Positions 1 to 10,682 of a stretch of 64,000 nt of DNA are shown piece after piece. The translations under genes and the position numbers were made by a program. The stretch is from Talpa occidentalis (Eukaryota > Chordata > Mammalia > Eulipotyphla > Talpidae), in the NCBI RefSeq assembly GCF_014898055.3, contig NW_023601543.1, positions 16,246,933-16,310,932 of the forward strand, given 5' to 3'. Numbering within the stretch: position 1 is the stretch's first letter; every line of letters starts with the position of its first letter. The notes under the pieces are model-generated. The model searched no databases. It was given only the letters and a program-made list of their open reading frames with translations, and was not told the origin of the DNA.

Positions 1-1757
1 TCTTATTTTCCTGACATAACTTACAATCTGCATAATTCACCTGTCTCTACTTTTACTTCCATAATACATCATAGGAACTGTGGCTCATTGGAATGTTTTC
101 CATTCATGACATGAATACATTTTAAACATTTTAAAGTGTTTATTCTCTCATTAAGTTTCTGAATTAGGAGAGCTATGTAGTATATTAGTTTCCTTGAAGT
201 TTGAGTTCACTTCCTATTTTGTGCCAGCTATCTGTACATTTAAAATTTAAGTCTTAATATATTGTAAACGTACATGTCATTGAATTTATGATGTGCTAAT
301 ACTCCAAAATGCAATAATATAGAGAAAGGAATAAAGAACACTTTTGAAATAACTCTGTTTTACGGATTTTCTCTATTAAATTTCAAAGAACACACATTTT
401 TGTTGTGGAAGTGCATATCTATATAAGATTTAATAACTTCACATTATTATTATCCACAATTCTCTCAAAAGCAGACAATGAAAAGATAAATTCATTTGTA
501 GAATGAAGACTAGGCCCTATTCAGTCAAAATCTTTGCAATCATAAAATTAAAACAATTCATATCCACAAAAAGAATTTGTACCCAACTAAATCAACAGAA
601 ATAATTAAAGGGTCTTCTTTCATTTTACTTTTCCTTTTGTAAACCAGTAATCATAATCTAGTATATACCATTTTTCACTTATAGAAATGTTTAATTTTAT
701 TAAGCATTGCTAAAAGTATATGTACAATGTTAAATCACTTACATCACTCAATACCTTGTTAAAAATAGAGTCTGAATATTTTTGAGCAAACACTGTGGTG
801 ATATTGTGATGCATATGCAGGTGTAGATGTGAGATACTATTTCTTTAACACTTCATCATTTTATGACATTTTAATTTCCCAGTGAGTATGATTAATACCA
901 CTTGGAAATAATTTATCACTAACACTAATTCAAATGGTGGATCATCTCAAAAAAATCAGTTGGCAATGAAACTTATATCCTGCTGATATCCTACTAGTTT
1001 AATGCATTAACATACACTTTCATTAATACCATGTTTATCCTTGTTGACAGGTATCACATTTGCTGGTTTTAGAAAGAGTGTCCCCTCCAGTTCAAAGACA
1101 TCTTGGTTTTTAGAAAACTAAATTGTGCAAAAGCAAGAGAATGATGTATACAAGCTAGTTCTTGGCCATATGTTTAAAGCAATCAAAAAGTAGAAGTTGC
1201 ATCTCTACACTGTTTATTCTGCTCTAAAAATCTAATACCATGTATCATGTGGCACTGCAAAGAGGAAGTTTTCTTTTTTGTCTCCATTTCCTATTAAATT
1301 TGGCTTGCCATTTCAATGACAGTGAAAGTAGTTTATGAGCTGAAGTTAGGAATCACTTGCCAAGAAATCTACACTATGTACATGATTTAAATATGTCATG
1401 TTGCTTATCGTTCAAAAATAAACATTTTTCTTGCTTCCACCCAGAAAGTTGATCTTTTAAAAAAATATTGATATACAGTGTGTTGGGACTATTTTCATAG
1501 GAAAGGATTCCTTGTAAATATCACAATGTTTCCAAAATTCATTTGCCTCTAAAGCAGTCTGTACAATAATGCCAGGCTACCGCAAGAAGAAAGACAAAAC
1601 GAACATATGGTAAGGTTTACCCATTTTTTTCCATGTATGTGGCATTTAGTTGCATTTTTTTTTTCTGGTCATATGGCACTTTCAGTCAATCCTATGGCAG
1701 TGCCACCTGAAATAAATCCACCAAAGGTGTCATGAAAAAATTGAGAGCCCATACCTC
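1..1757. other. AT-rich intergenic DNA, nothing recognised
   Basis: I see no convincing open frame, RNA gene or recognisable repeat here. The stretch is AT-rich with short homopolymer runs. It may hold old repeats too diverged to recognise by eye. Confidence 0.5.
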
Positions 1758-1772
1758 CTCCCTTTATTTTTA

Positions 1773-2052
1773 TTTTTTTAAAGATTTATTTTTATTTATT
1801 TATACAAGCACTGGGTACAGTCAGAAGCATGGGAGGGTGAGAGAATTCACCAGAGCCAGAGCGGGGAGCAGAGCAGGCAGAAGGACTGAAGCACACTGCT
1901 GAGGGGAGCAGCGGGTGGCAGGAGAGGTCTGTGCGCCATGCGAGACTCTCCTCCAGTGGCTGGGGAGCAGCCGGGGATTGAACCAGTGCTGCAGAGGCTG
2001 TGGGCAGCTTCGCAACCCAGCGCTCAACCGCTGCGCCACCAGGGGAGGCCCA
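1773..2052 (-). mobile_element. tRNA-derived SINE, full length, subfamily A
   Basis: Read on the minus strand it begins gggcctcccctggtggcgca, has an A box and a B box like ggttcaatccc, a body with the blocks cctctcctgc and ctcccctcagcag, and ends in aaat repeats plus poly-A. The 15-bp TSD ctccctttattttta lies at 1758-1772 and 2053-2067, which fixes both borders. Long open frames on both strands here are SINE artefacts. Confidence 0.93.
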
Positions 2053-2067
2053 CTCCCTTTATTTTTA

Positions 2068-2870
2068 GATATTAGTATAATCAGTCTGAATAATAAAACC
2101 ATGAGAGGTCTGCCATCACCCCTCACAGTAATGCCATAATTGTGTAAAGTCATAATTGTGACTTTAACAAACAGATTAAGTGCTCTCCACGTGCCTGCCC
2201 TGTGCTGGTGCCCAAAGATAACAAACAATGACCATATGGTTTGTAGTCTGAAGTACTCTGATATTTAATTGTTCCTAAAGACAATAAATGATGCAATAGA
2301 AGTACAAGTGATCGAGTAATATTGGCGGAAAGTTTACTATGGGATTTAACACTGTGCTATTTTCTTCCTCTGGTCAAGTTCCAACCTCTTCCCAGATACA
2401 GGTACTTAATTAACCTAATGTGATTCTCTTTGCTACCACACATCACAATGTGAAGACACCTTCGAAGGTGAATCCAGTTATTAGAGACCATGGATTTTCT
2501 TCGAAACCTCATGCAACACATCATACCACCTGAAGCGAATACCAGTTGCATTTTAATAGTCAGAGGGTTATCATGAGCCTGGGGTTTAACACCTGAATGG
2601 ATCCATATTAAAAGATGTTATGAATCAAAATTAAGTACCACTGAGTCACAGAAAAACCTATCCATCAACATAGCTAGAATATTCTATATCTAGAATATGG
2701 GGCTAACATTTTGGGGTGACACTTAATAAAATTAGTTGTGGGGTTCCATTTAATTAAAGCCTATGCTGTGACCACTGAGAATGCTAATATTCAGGCAATT
2801 TGAAATAAATGAGAAAGATTAGGCTTTGCTAGGAATCACAGTTTCTTCATTTATAACCCTTAAAATAAAA
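2068..2870. other. intergenic DNA with a faint ancient repeat
   Basis: No gene is visible. Around 2170-2340 the phrases resemble an old mammalian-wide repeat (cctgccctgtgctggtgccc and following text), and 2830-2870 has a weak MIR-like phrase. I see nothing else. Confidence 0.4.
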
Positions 2871-3897
2871 CAGAGTGGGCAAGGCAAAATGCTGGCAGAG
2901 TGAAGATGTGGGGCTCACCTTCTCTGTAGACTCACCACTATATTGTAGCAGAACTCTCTTAAACAAAAACAAGATTATTAAAGTACGTGCTAGGAGTAAC
3001 ATCCAGAGAAAAGTGACCCCAGCAAGCAGGGGAATGGACCAAGCAGAGAACCCGCCCAGGTGGGAAGGTGTGCCCCTTCAATCTAGAAGGCCCTGTAAGT
3101 GGCAGAGAGGAACCGGCCAGGTCCTTACACAGTATCTCTTCACAGGAGTAGGCGATCACTTGAATGGGATCCAGAAGCAGGCATCTGCAGATATCACCAC
3201 AGTCTCATTGAGTCCTGGGAAAGAGTCTGAAGACAGACATTGGTGCAGTTTCAGTGAGCTCTAGGAGGGGATCTGGAAGCAGATCTGTCACAGTAGTTTT
3301 TTGTAGACATTGTCAAAGACCTCAGTGAGATCCAGGTAAGACCTGGAATCAGACTGACCAAGGCAGACCCCTGCAGTCTGCAGGGAGCTCCTAGAAGGGT
3401 TCTGGAAACAGACCTGTCACAATAAGCATTCACAGATCTCAGCGAGCCTCAGGGCATTGTGGAAATAACACTCATCAAGGTAGGTCCTGGCAGACCTTAC
3501 CAAGCTCTGGGAGGGTCCTGGAAACAACCTGGTCCTGGTAGGTCCTGGCAAGCAGTGCAGCAGACCCTGCCAAGGGGAGCAGATGTGACATGTCTTAGAA
3601 GAGGCAACTGCAGGGTCTGGTTGCCATGTGCTGTGACTTTTGGAGCAGCAAGCCAGGAGGAGACTGGTTAGAAACATAATCATCATATAGGTGTAGACTG
3701 ATTATCCCTTGGTCAGTAGACACCAGTGCAAATCAACAGAGTGGACACTAAGGAGACTCACGCTACATTGAATGAGGCGGTCAGAGAAAAGAACCTGTGG
3801 CCTGCAGTAAAGGACATCAGTATTGGGGCAGTCAGCTTAGCCAGCAGAGAGGGAAGTGGAGATTATGTGGCGGCATACTCCCTAGAAAGAGGGAAAC
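2871..3897 (+). mobile_element. old L1, 5' region
   Basis: It starts with an L1 5'-end style block (ggcaaggcaaaatgctggca then gtgaagatgtgg), followed by about 1 kb of GC-richer leader typical of an L1 5' UTR. A degenerate unit of about 30 bp (gagctcc, then ggttctggaaacagac or similar) recurs at about 3210, 3256, 3327, 3385 and 3502. The L1 resumes at 4471 after two SINEs, but already in ORF2, so ORF1 is missing. The open frames here are leader artefacts. Confidence 0.65.
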
Positions 3898-4174
3898 GGG
3901 GCCTCCCCAGTGGCGCAGCAGTTGAGCGCTGGGTTGCAAGGCTGCCCGCAGCCTCTGCAGCGCCAGTTTGATCCCCGGCCTCTGGCGAGGGTCCCACATG
4001 GCGCGACAGACCTCTCCTGCTGCCCGCTGCTCCCCTCAGCAGTGAACTTCGGTCCTTCTGCCTGCTCTGCTCCCCACTCCAGCTCTGGTGAATTCTTTCA
4101 CCCTCCCGCATTTCTGATTATACCAAGTGCTTATATAAATAAATAAATAACTCTTTAAAAAAAGGGGTGGGAAT
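3898..4174 (+). mobile_element. tRNA-derived SINE, subfamily A, outer of a stacked pair
   Basis: The head is ggggcctccccagtggcgca, the body has cctctcctgc and ctcccctcagcag, and the tail is aaataaataaataactcttt plus A. A second SINE sits in its tail. The pair together is flanked by agaaagagggaaac (3884-3897) and agaaagaggggaac (4457-4470), a 14-bp TSD with one change. The target is therefore the old L1. Confidence 0.9.
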
Positions 4175-4456
4175 GGGGCCTCCCTGGTGCTGCAGCAGGT
4201 TGAGCACAATGCTGTGGAGCTGTCCGCAGCCTCTGCAGCACTAGTTCCATCCCTGGCCAGGGAGCAACCCCCATAGCACAGCAGACCTCTCCTGACTCGG
4301 CCCCTGCTCCCCTCAGCAGTGTACTTCGGTCTATCTACCTGTTCTGTTCCCCACTCTGTCTCTGGTGTATCCTCCCACACTCCCACGTCTCTAACCTATA
4401 CCCCAGCTATTGTATAAATAAAAAAAATAAATAAATCTTCAAAAAAAAAAAAAGAA
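4175..4456 (+). mobile_element. tRNA-derived SINE, subfamily B, in the tail of the previous SINE
   Basis: The head is ggggcctccctggtgctgca, the B box is degraded (gttccatccc), and the tail carries aaataaataaatcttc plus poly-A. Its body has subfamily-B changes, such as ctctgtctctggtg and gaggtctaac-type ends (tctctaacctataccccagc). It has no independent TSD, as expected for insertion into an A-rich tail. It is probably later than its neighbour. Confidence 0.88.
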
Positions 4457-4470
4457 AGAAAGAGGGGAAC

Positions 4471-5519
4471 GCCTTCTGAAAGAGCAGGGGGCATCACACA
4501 GACTGCATCTCAAAGGAAAGATAATAGCAGAGGAAATGAACATGGAATCAAAGTAAATGGCTAGAAAATAATCATACAAGCACAAGATACTCAAATAAAA
4601 GTAGTGACAGCTGTACTATATCATATAAAATAAATTTCTAGTTAAAAAAAGGTAACAAGGGACACAGACGGACATTATATAATGATTAAGGAATCAATAT
4701 ATCAAGAAGATATACCAATCATCAATGTATATACATCAAATGAAGCAGCACCAGAAACAAGAGTAGGAGTTACACAGACAACTCAGAAATGTAAAGGATC
4801 TTAAGAGACTACTCCGAATGTCTTTATGCCAATAAATTGGAAAATCTGGAAGAAATGGACCAATTTTTAGAGGCTTACAAACTTCCAAGAATAAATAAAG
4901 AAGAAATAGAAAACCTGAACAGACCAATTACTCAAGGAAATTGAAGCACTATCAAGTCTCCCAAATAACAAAAGGTCAGGGCCAGATGGTTTTACTAGTG
5001 AGTTCTACCACTTCTTCAGAGAGTCACTAGCACGTTTCCTTCTCAAACTCTTCCAAAAAATGGAGGAAGAAAGAATGTTCCCAAAATCATTTTATGAGGC
5101 CAACTTTACTCTGATAACAAAAGAAGACAAGGGCAATACAAAAAAGAAAACTACAGACCAATACATCTGATGAACATAGGTGCAAAAATCCGTAACAAAA
5201 TTTTAGCAAACTGAATTCAATAATACATTAAAGGGATCATACATGACTATCAAAGTAGGAATTAATCCAGGAATATACAGATGGTTCAATGCACATAATT
5301 ACTCACTATAACACCATATCAAAAAAAGGGAAAGAAAAGAATAATATGATCATATCAATAGATGCAGAGAAAGCATTTGACAAGATTACGCATCCATTTA
5401 TAACAAAAAATCTTAGTAAAGTGGGGATAGGAAGAAAATACCACAACATAATAATTGTCATATATGCCAAACTTATAGCTAGAATCACACTCAATGGAGA
5501 GAAACAGAAACTAGATCAT
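4471..5519 (+). mobile_element. old L1 ORF2 fragment, endonuclease to early reverse transcriptase
   Basis: The text follows L1 ORF2 with several frame breaks. At about 4920-5010 is the inter-domain stretch (kSGPDGF-like, ggtcagggccagatggtttt). Near 5345-5385 the frame reads MIISIDAEKAFDKI, the L1 reverse-transcriptase motif A region. The FADD catalytic motif is not reached, because the fragment ends where the young L1 enters. It cannot encode an active protein. Confidence 0.88.
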
Positions 5520-5534
5520 AAAAATGACATGACA

Positions 5535-6329
5535 AATCAAAACTACCATGAGATACCATCTCACACCAGTGAGAATGGCACATATTAAAAAAACTAGCAA
5601 CAACAAATGTTGGCGAGGATGTGGAGAAAAAGGAACTCTCCTGCACTGTTGGTGGGAGTGCAAACTGGTCCAACCACTATGGAGAGCTGTGTGGAGATTT
5701 CTGGACCTACTAAACATAGAGCTTCCATATGATCCAGCAATTCCACTCCTAGGTATTTACCCAAAGGACACAGAAACATCAATTCCAAAGAGCACCTGCA
5801 CTCCTATGTTTATAGCAGCACTGTTTACAATAGCTAAGCTTTGGAAACAACCCAAATGCCCAAAAATAGATGACTGGATCAAGAAGATGTGGTACATATA
5901 TACCATGGAATATTACTCAGCATTCAAAAAAGATAAACACATGCAATTTGCAGCAACATGGATGGCACTGGAAGGGATCATGCTCAGCGAAATAAGCCAA
6001 AAAGAAAAAGAAAAATACCGGATGGTCTCACTCATAGCAGGAATCTAGAAAACTTAAATAAGGGACCAGGAAAATGAATATAAGAAAGTGAAAATCAAAA
6101 TCAACAAAAAACTATGAACCAGAGACACTTTTTGGGGGGTGGGGGGCGGGAGGGGAAGGATTGGGGTCAGAATGGGGCGTTTGCAATTGTATGGGGGAAT
6201 ATAAAAATAAAATTTAATATTAAAAAAAAATAAAAAAATAAATAGTTTGTCCTTTGAATATTTGGTAAAACTCACTTATGTAAATGTGTTGATCATCTTT
6301 TATATTCAAAAAAAAAAAAACAAAAAAAA
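5535..6329 (+). mobile_element. young 5'-truncated L1 with a 3' transduction
   Basis: The insertion starts within the end of ORF2. One open frame (5548-6048) reads through the C-terminal Cys-rich segment [18 protein letters not shown] and ends with the usual SLIAGI-type terminus, so it is the last 160 or so residues of ORF2 and lacks both catalytic domains. The 3' UTR holds a G-rich run at 6134-6155, an AATAAA and an A-rich tail near 6215-6240. About 68 bp of non-L1-tail sequence and a second poly-A follow. The 15-bp TSD aaaaatgacatgaca is at 5520-5534 and 6330-6344. Confidence 0.92.
6241..6308 (+). other. probable L1 3' transduction
   Basis: This unique text sits between the first A-rich tail and a second poly-A, inside the TSD pair of the young L1. 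It is best read as downstream flank copied when transcription passed the weak L1 poly-A signal. Part of it (tttgaatatttggtaaaact) resembles antisense ORF2 of an older L1, so the source copy may lie next to old L1 DNA. Confidence 0.75.
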
Positions 6330-6339
6330 AAAAATGACA

Positions 6340-6400
6340 TGACATCTCTGAGACTCAGTGTTCTCCTTTGTAAAAGAAGGATAAATATGAAGATTGGATA
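6340..6400 (+). mobile_element. MIR core fragment
   Basis: The text catctctgagactcagtgtt followed by ctcctttgtaaaagaaggat matches the familiar MIR phrase ctctgagcctcagtttcctc and the atctgtaaaatggggat block that follows. It is short and diverged. Confidence 0.65.
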
Positions 6401-6715
6401 CACATTGTGTGTAAAAGACAATAGATCTAGTTTCAAATCATAATTGGTGGGCCTGAAATTCTGCCATACTAGTCTGACAACAAATCTCATAGTTTTCCTA
6501 CTCCACCATGATGCACTGAAAGGAATCGTAGGGTAATAGAGAATGTTCCAAGCCTGCAATTTCTGCAAGATACGTGAAGACTAGTCTTTGCTAATCACTT
6601 CTAAATATCTTCATCTCTTCCTTTTTGGCAAAAGAGATTTTGAGGAAAAATCAGAGTTGCCCAGTATTAAGCATTACATATTAATATCTGAAAATATACT
6701 ATGAGGATTTAACTT

Positions 6716-7222
6716 GTGGTAGACAGAATAATGATCCCCCAAAGAAGATCACATATCTATCCCTGGAGCATGTGAGTACGTCACATTAGATGGCATAAAG
6801 GACTTAACAGATGTGATTAAAGTTGGGGACCTTGACATGGGAAGATTATCGAGTATTGTCCTGTTGGTCTCAATATAATCATGTGAGTTCTTAAATCTGC
6901 AGGAGGAAGATAGAAAAGACTGTTAGAGAGAGCTATGACATGAGAGACTAAATCAACCTCTGTTGTCTTTGAAGATAAAGGAAAAGGGCATGAGTCAAGG
7001 AATGGAGGTAGCCTCTAGAAATTGAAAATGACCATCAACTATCAGCCAGCATGTAACAGAAACCTCAGTCATAATGAACCACAAGAAACTTCAAAAATCA
7101 TGAAAAAAAATTCTCCCTTACAGTTTTTATTGAGGAATTCAGTCCTGCAAACATCTTGGTTTTTGCCTTGCGAGATCTATATCAGAATTCTGACCTACAG
7201 AACTATAAGATAATTCATTTAT
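6716..7222 (+). mobile_element. MaLR LTR of the MLT1 group
   Basis: It begins ggtagacagaataatgatcc and runs through gatgtgattaaagttgggga, tgggaagattatc and ggcctctagaaattgaaaat to a degraded polyadenylation end. That order is characteristic of an MLT1 LTR in plus orientation. It is much diverged, with no internal region visible. The open frame 7022-7213 lies within it and is not a gene. Confidence 0.8.
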
Positions 7223-7649
7223 TATTATTGTAAATTACAAACTTATGATAAATTTCTTGAGAAAACATAGAAAACTAAAACATAGCTACTTTATCATGCA
7301 CATTCATTCTCCATGACCCACGTACACTTACTTTCCTTCCTCCCACCCTCTCGATATTGTTATATTGCCGGTTTAATTGGTTCAATAGTTAATGAGCCAT
7401 GGAGAATATTTTATTTTTCCTTTATCATGCAATTATTTTCTTGTGCCCACAGTTAATCTCTATCTCTGTTTATTCCCCCTCCTCTTAATTTTCTATAATT
7501 CTCTCACAAACATATCCCTAAACACTAGTCCAGTTGAGTAAATCTATTAATATGTAGAAGCGAAACTCGTATTTTCTCAAGGACATTTTCTTACAAAAAT
7601 GTTTCCTGGAACATTATGAAATCTTTTTTTTCTTTTTTTCAAATAAATA
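7223..7649. other. intergenic DNA, unclassified
   Basis: AT-rich, with CT-rich stretches at 7330-7520 that could be a decayed L1 3' UTR in antisense. I see no gene. Confidence 0.4.
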
Positions 7650-8014
7650 CATGTTATTGGAATATGAACAACAACAAAAAATGCAAATATGGTAAGTGTA
7701 AGGTCTGGTTGATTTTGTTTACTGTATATAGATCTGTAACCAACACCCCAAAGAGGTTCAACAACATTTGCATAACCACAGGAAAATTCTTTCTCATGCC
7801 CTTTACTGCAATGTCTCCTCCAGACACACCCAGACCTCCTAATTGCTGAATCAATCCCTGCTCTGATTATCTGTAACCATAAATTGGATTATTTTTTATA
7901 TAAGTGAGTAATACTATATGTTCTCTTATATTAGATCACTGTCATTAAGTAAAACATCTATGAAACTAATCCACGTTACTGTATATTTCAGCAGCCATTT
8001 TATCTTTTTCTCCC
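7650..8014 (-). mobile_element. old L1 3' UTR fragment (L1ME-like)
   Basis: Blocks such as accataaattggattatttt and the surrounding text match the antisense 3' end of ancient L1 subfamilies. It is abutted by another L1 end beginning at about 8015. Assignment is by memory only. Confidence 0.5.
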
Positions 8015-9220
8015 ATCTTATTTGAGATATAACTGATACATAACATTGTATAAATTTAAGCTGTACAATATGTTGCTTTGATGCATTTACGTAGTGCATA
8101 ATGATTCCCACCATAGCATTAGCTAGCACCACCATTTGATCATATAATTACCATTTCTTATTTTGTGGTAAGAATATTAAGATTTGAGCGCTGGGTTGCG
8201 AAGCTGCCCGCAGCCTCTGCGGCGCCTTCGATTTGCTGCTGTCCCACATGGCGTGCAGATGCTCTCAGCAGTGTACTTCGGTCCTTCTGCCTGCTCTGCT
8301 CCCACTCTGGCTCTGGTGAATCTCTCACCCTCCCGCGCTTCTGACTGTGCCCAGTGCATGTATACAAAACAAGCGAACGAACAAAATAATTAAATGAAAC
8401 GCCTCTATTTAAAAAAAAAAAAAAAAAAAAGAATATTTAAGATTTACTCCCTTGGCAACATCAAACATACAACATTAACATTATGCATATAGCATTATTA
8501 GCTATAGTAACTATGCTGTACACTAGATCCCAAGAGCTTGATAATTTTTATAACTGGACATTTGTACCATTTGATCAACATATTCCCAGTCAATCCAATC
8601 TCCCATTCCATGGCAATCACCATTTGATGTTTCTCTGATTTCAGCATTTTTAAATCCTACACACATGATATTATTTGTCTTTCTGTGTCTAACTTATTTC
8701 ACTTAGCATAATAACTGCAAGTTTCAACATTTAGGTGATTTACATATCTAGGATATTTTGAATCATGCTGCAATGAACATAGGGGTACAGATATATCTAT
8801 GAGAACCTCATTTCAGTGCTAATGCATATATAATCATAAGCGGGATTGCTAGACCACATGATAGTGCTATTTTTAACCTAGCACAGTTTGTCTATTTGTA
8901 TTCTTTTGCTCTTCTGTTCAAATGTTGGAATTTTTTTTCTATTTTGAGAAAAATGCCATTGGAATTTTGATAGGAATTGTATTTAATATGCAAGTGACTT
9001 TGTATACTATGAACATTTTTAATAATATCAATTCTTCCAATCCAAGAACACAGGATAACTTTTCATTTGTATCTTCTTCAATTTCTTTCATGAAAGTTTT
9101 GAAGTTTTCAGTGTACAGATCCTTTACCTCCTCAGTAAAATCTATTCCCAAGTACTTTATTATTATTATTTTATGCTATTTGAGGGTTTTTTTTTTTAAA
9201 TTTTTGTCAGATCGTAATGA
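8015..9220 (-). mobile_element. old L1, 3' UTR and ORF2, with an internal deletion
   Basis: The left part (tttgagatataactgataca onward) is the antisense 3' UTR of an L1M element, followed by the ORF2 end near 8700-8880. At about 8905 the text jumps to mid ORF2 (aattcttccaatccaagaac, then aatctattcccaagtacttt), so the intervening ORF2 is deleted. A SINE interrupts it at 8186-8429. The same L1 resumes at 10628 and 12063 after two further insertions. Confidence 0.85.
8186..8429 (+). mobile_element. 5'-truncated tRNA-derived SINE, subfamily A
   Basis: It starts at gagcgctgggttgcgaagct, inside the tRNA part, so most of the A box is lost. The B-box area is damaged and some body sequence before ctctcagcag is missing. 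It ends in 19-20 A. The TSD aagaatattaagattt is at 8170-8185, and aagaatatttaagattt (one extra t) is at 8429-8445. Confidence 0.9.
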
Positions 9221-10627
9221 TGTAGTTTTTGGAGGCGTTGGGTTCAGAGAGTGGGGTCCTTGTGTTCAGTCTGGGAAAGGTTTCACCACAGCTCCCCTTT
9301 CACCAGCACCAGCAAGTTCCCAGGCGAGTTTCTCCACGACACAGAGATGTTAGTCATGTCCAAAAGGGCAGGTTTATTATAAAAGGGAGAGAAGAATAAA
9401 GGATACTTGCATAGACATAAACAGGCAGGAAGGGCTGCCCAGAAAGGGACAGGATTACTAAGAGAGAGGCCTGCATGGTCTCGGGCTGGCGGCCTTGAGG
9501 AGAGCTGGCGCTGCTGAGGGTGGTCAGTGAAGAGAAGCCCCAGCATGAAGAGAAGCGCTGGCATGGTACAGGTCAGGGGCAGGCGGAAAGGCTGCTGCCC
9601 TACAGAGGACAGAGAGTTGCTGCAAAGGAGCACCTGCATAGGCACAGGTGGACAGAAGGACTGCTGCCCCCTGTCAGTGTAGCGATTGCACTGACATAAT
9701 CTTTTTGGGAGGGGCTCATTCCTTCCTGGAGTGGTTTGTTTGTTGTTGACTTTGAATAAATGATGTAGAATTTGAAAGGGGCCAGATTTCTACAACAGCC
9801 ATCAATCTCCATATCTTCACCTTCAGGTCTACAGTCCTGACACACCCTGTAGCAGTCTGATACCTGCTTGGGTCTTGCTCTTAGTGATCTAGGCTTTGGC
9901 ACCTAAGGGTCTTAATTCCTATAGCTGAGTTAATGGCTGTGTTAATCTCTTCTACCCCCACACCTCCAGTTCTTGGCATTGTGTGAGCCAGGTTTCTGGT
10001 CTTGTGGCACCTCCTTTCCAGTTTTTCTATTCTTATCATCCATCATTAACTGGGTGGTCCCCAGGAAAAGGGGAGGTTCTGGGTTCCCTGCCCCACCCAA
10101 AGAAGGGTGGAGCTGAGCAGGGAGAAGAGTTTGGAGAAGGAAGGAAGTAGGATGGAGAGCAAGGAGACCTGGAGGAGGCACATGAAGCAGAGACACATGT
10201 GAAGAAACTGCATTTGCTTCTTGGGCCTGGACTGGTTGAGATAGATGTGAGTGAGAGACCCATGGGGAGGTTAACAATGGCAGTTTTTATCTTGGTTTGG
10301 ATTTTGCTCTTTTCCTCCCAGACTCATCTGTTTCGGACCCTTTTGTATGGGTCCCCACTAGAAGGTATTTTAGACTGTGGCAGGCATTTGGGTCTTGCTT
10401 TGGGCCAATCCTGTTTGGGTGGACTTTCACCCACGAGGGGATGGGTAACTTTGGGTGCTTGATTTGGAAACTATATTCTTTGCCTTTGCTGTATTGCACA
10501 CTAATTGTACTAAAGTTCCTTTCCATTAATTGTCTATATGTTTTGTCTTGATGCAGCAGATGGCAGAGCCTATTTAGAGCAGGCAGGTTTGGAGTTTCTG
10601 GGGTACCCCTCTCCCTGCCCTGTAACA
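9221..10627 (-). mobile_element. LTR-like retroviral element interrupting the L1
   Basis: The block is GC-richer than its surroundings and lies between two parts of one L1 ORF2, so it is an insertion. It has TG at its left and CA at its right edge. On the minus strand it has an AATAAA (tttatt at 9373-9378) about 150 bp before the left end, and a U5-like end. No gag, pol or env product is recognisable. The frames at 9283-9645 and 10287-10628 match nothing I know. I did not find an exact TSD, so it could be one long LTR or an LTR plus leader. Confidence 0.6.
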
Positions 10628-10682
10628 AGATGTTTTATTTTTAATATGTAGAAATGCAACTTATTTCTGCATGTTGATTTTT

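Noticed and set aside
1821..2228. 135-codon minus frame
   Set aside because: Most of it is SINE sequence read in frame; no independent protein evidence.
3210..3535. CRISPR-like spaced repeats
   Set aside because: The units are degenerate, unevenly spaced and lie in an L1 leader of a mammalian genome.
5548..6048. 166-codon frame with a clean L1-like protein
   Set aside because: It is the C-terminal tail of L1 ORF2 in a 5'-truncated copy, not a gene.
10287..10628. retroviral env or gag remnant
   Set aside because: The 113-codon minus frame shows no motif I can tie to a retroviral protein; only the LTR-like character of the block is supported.
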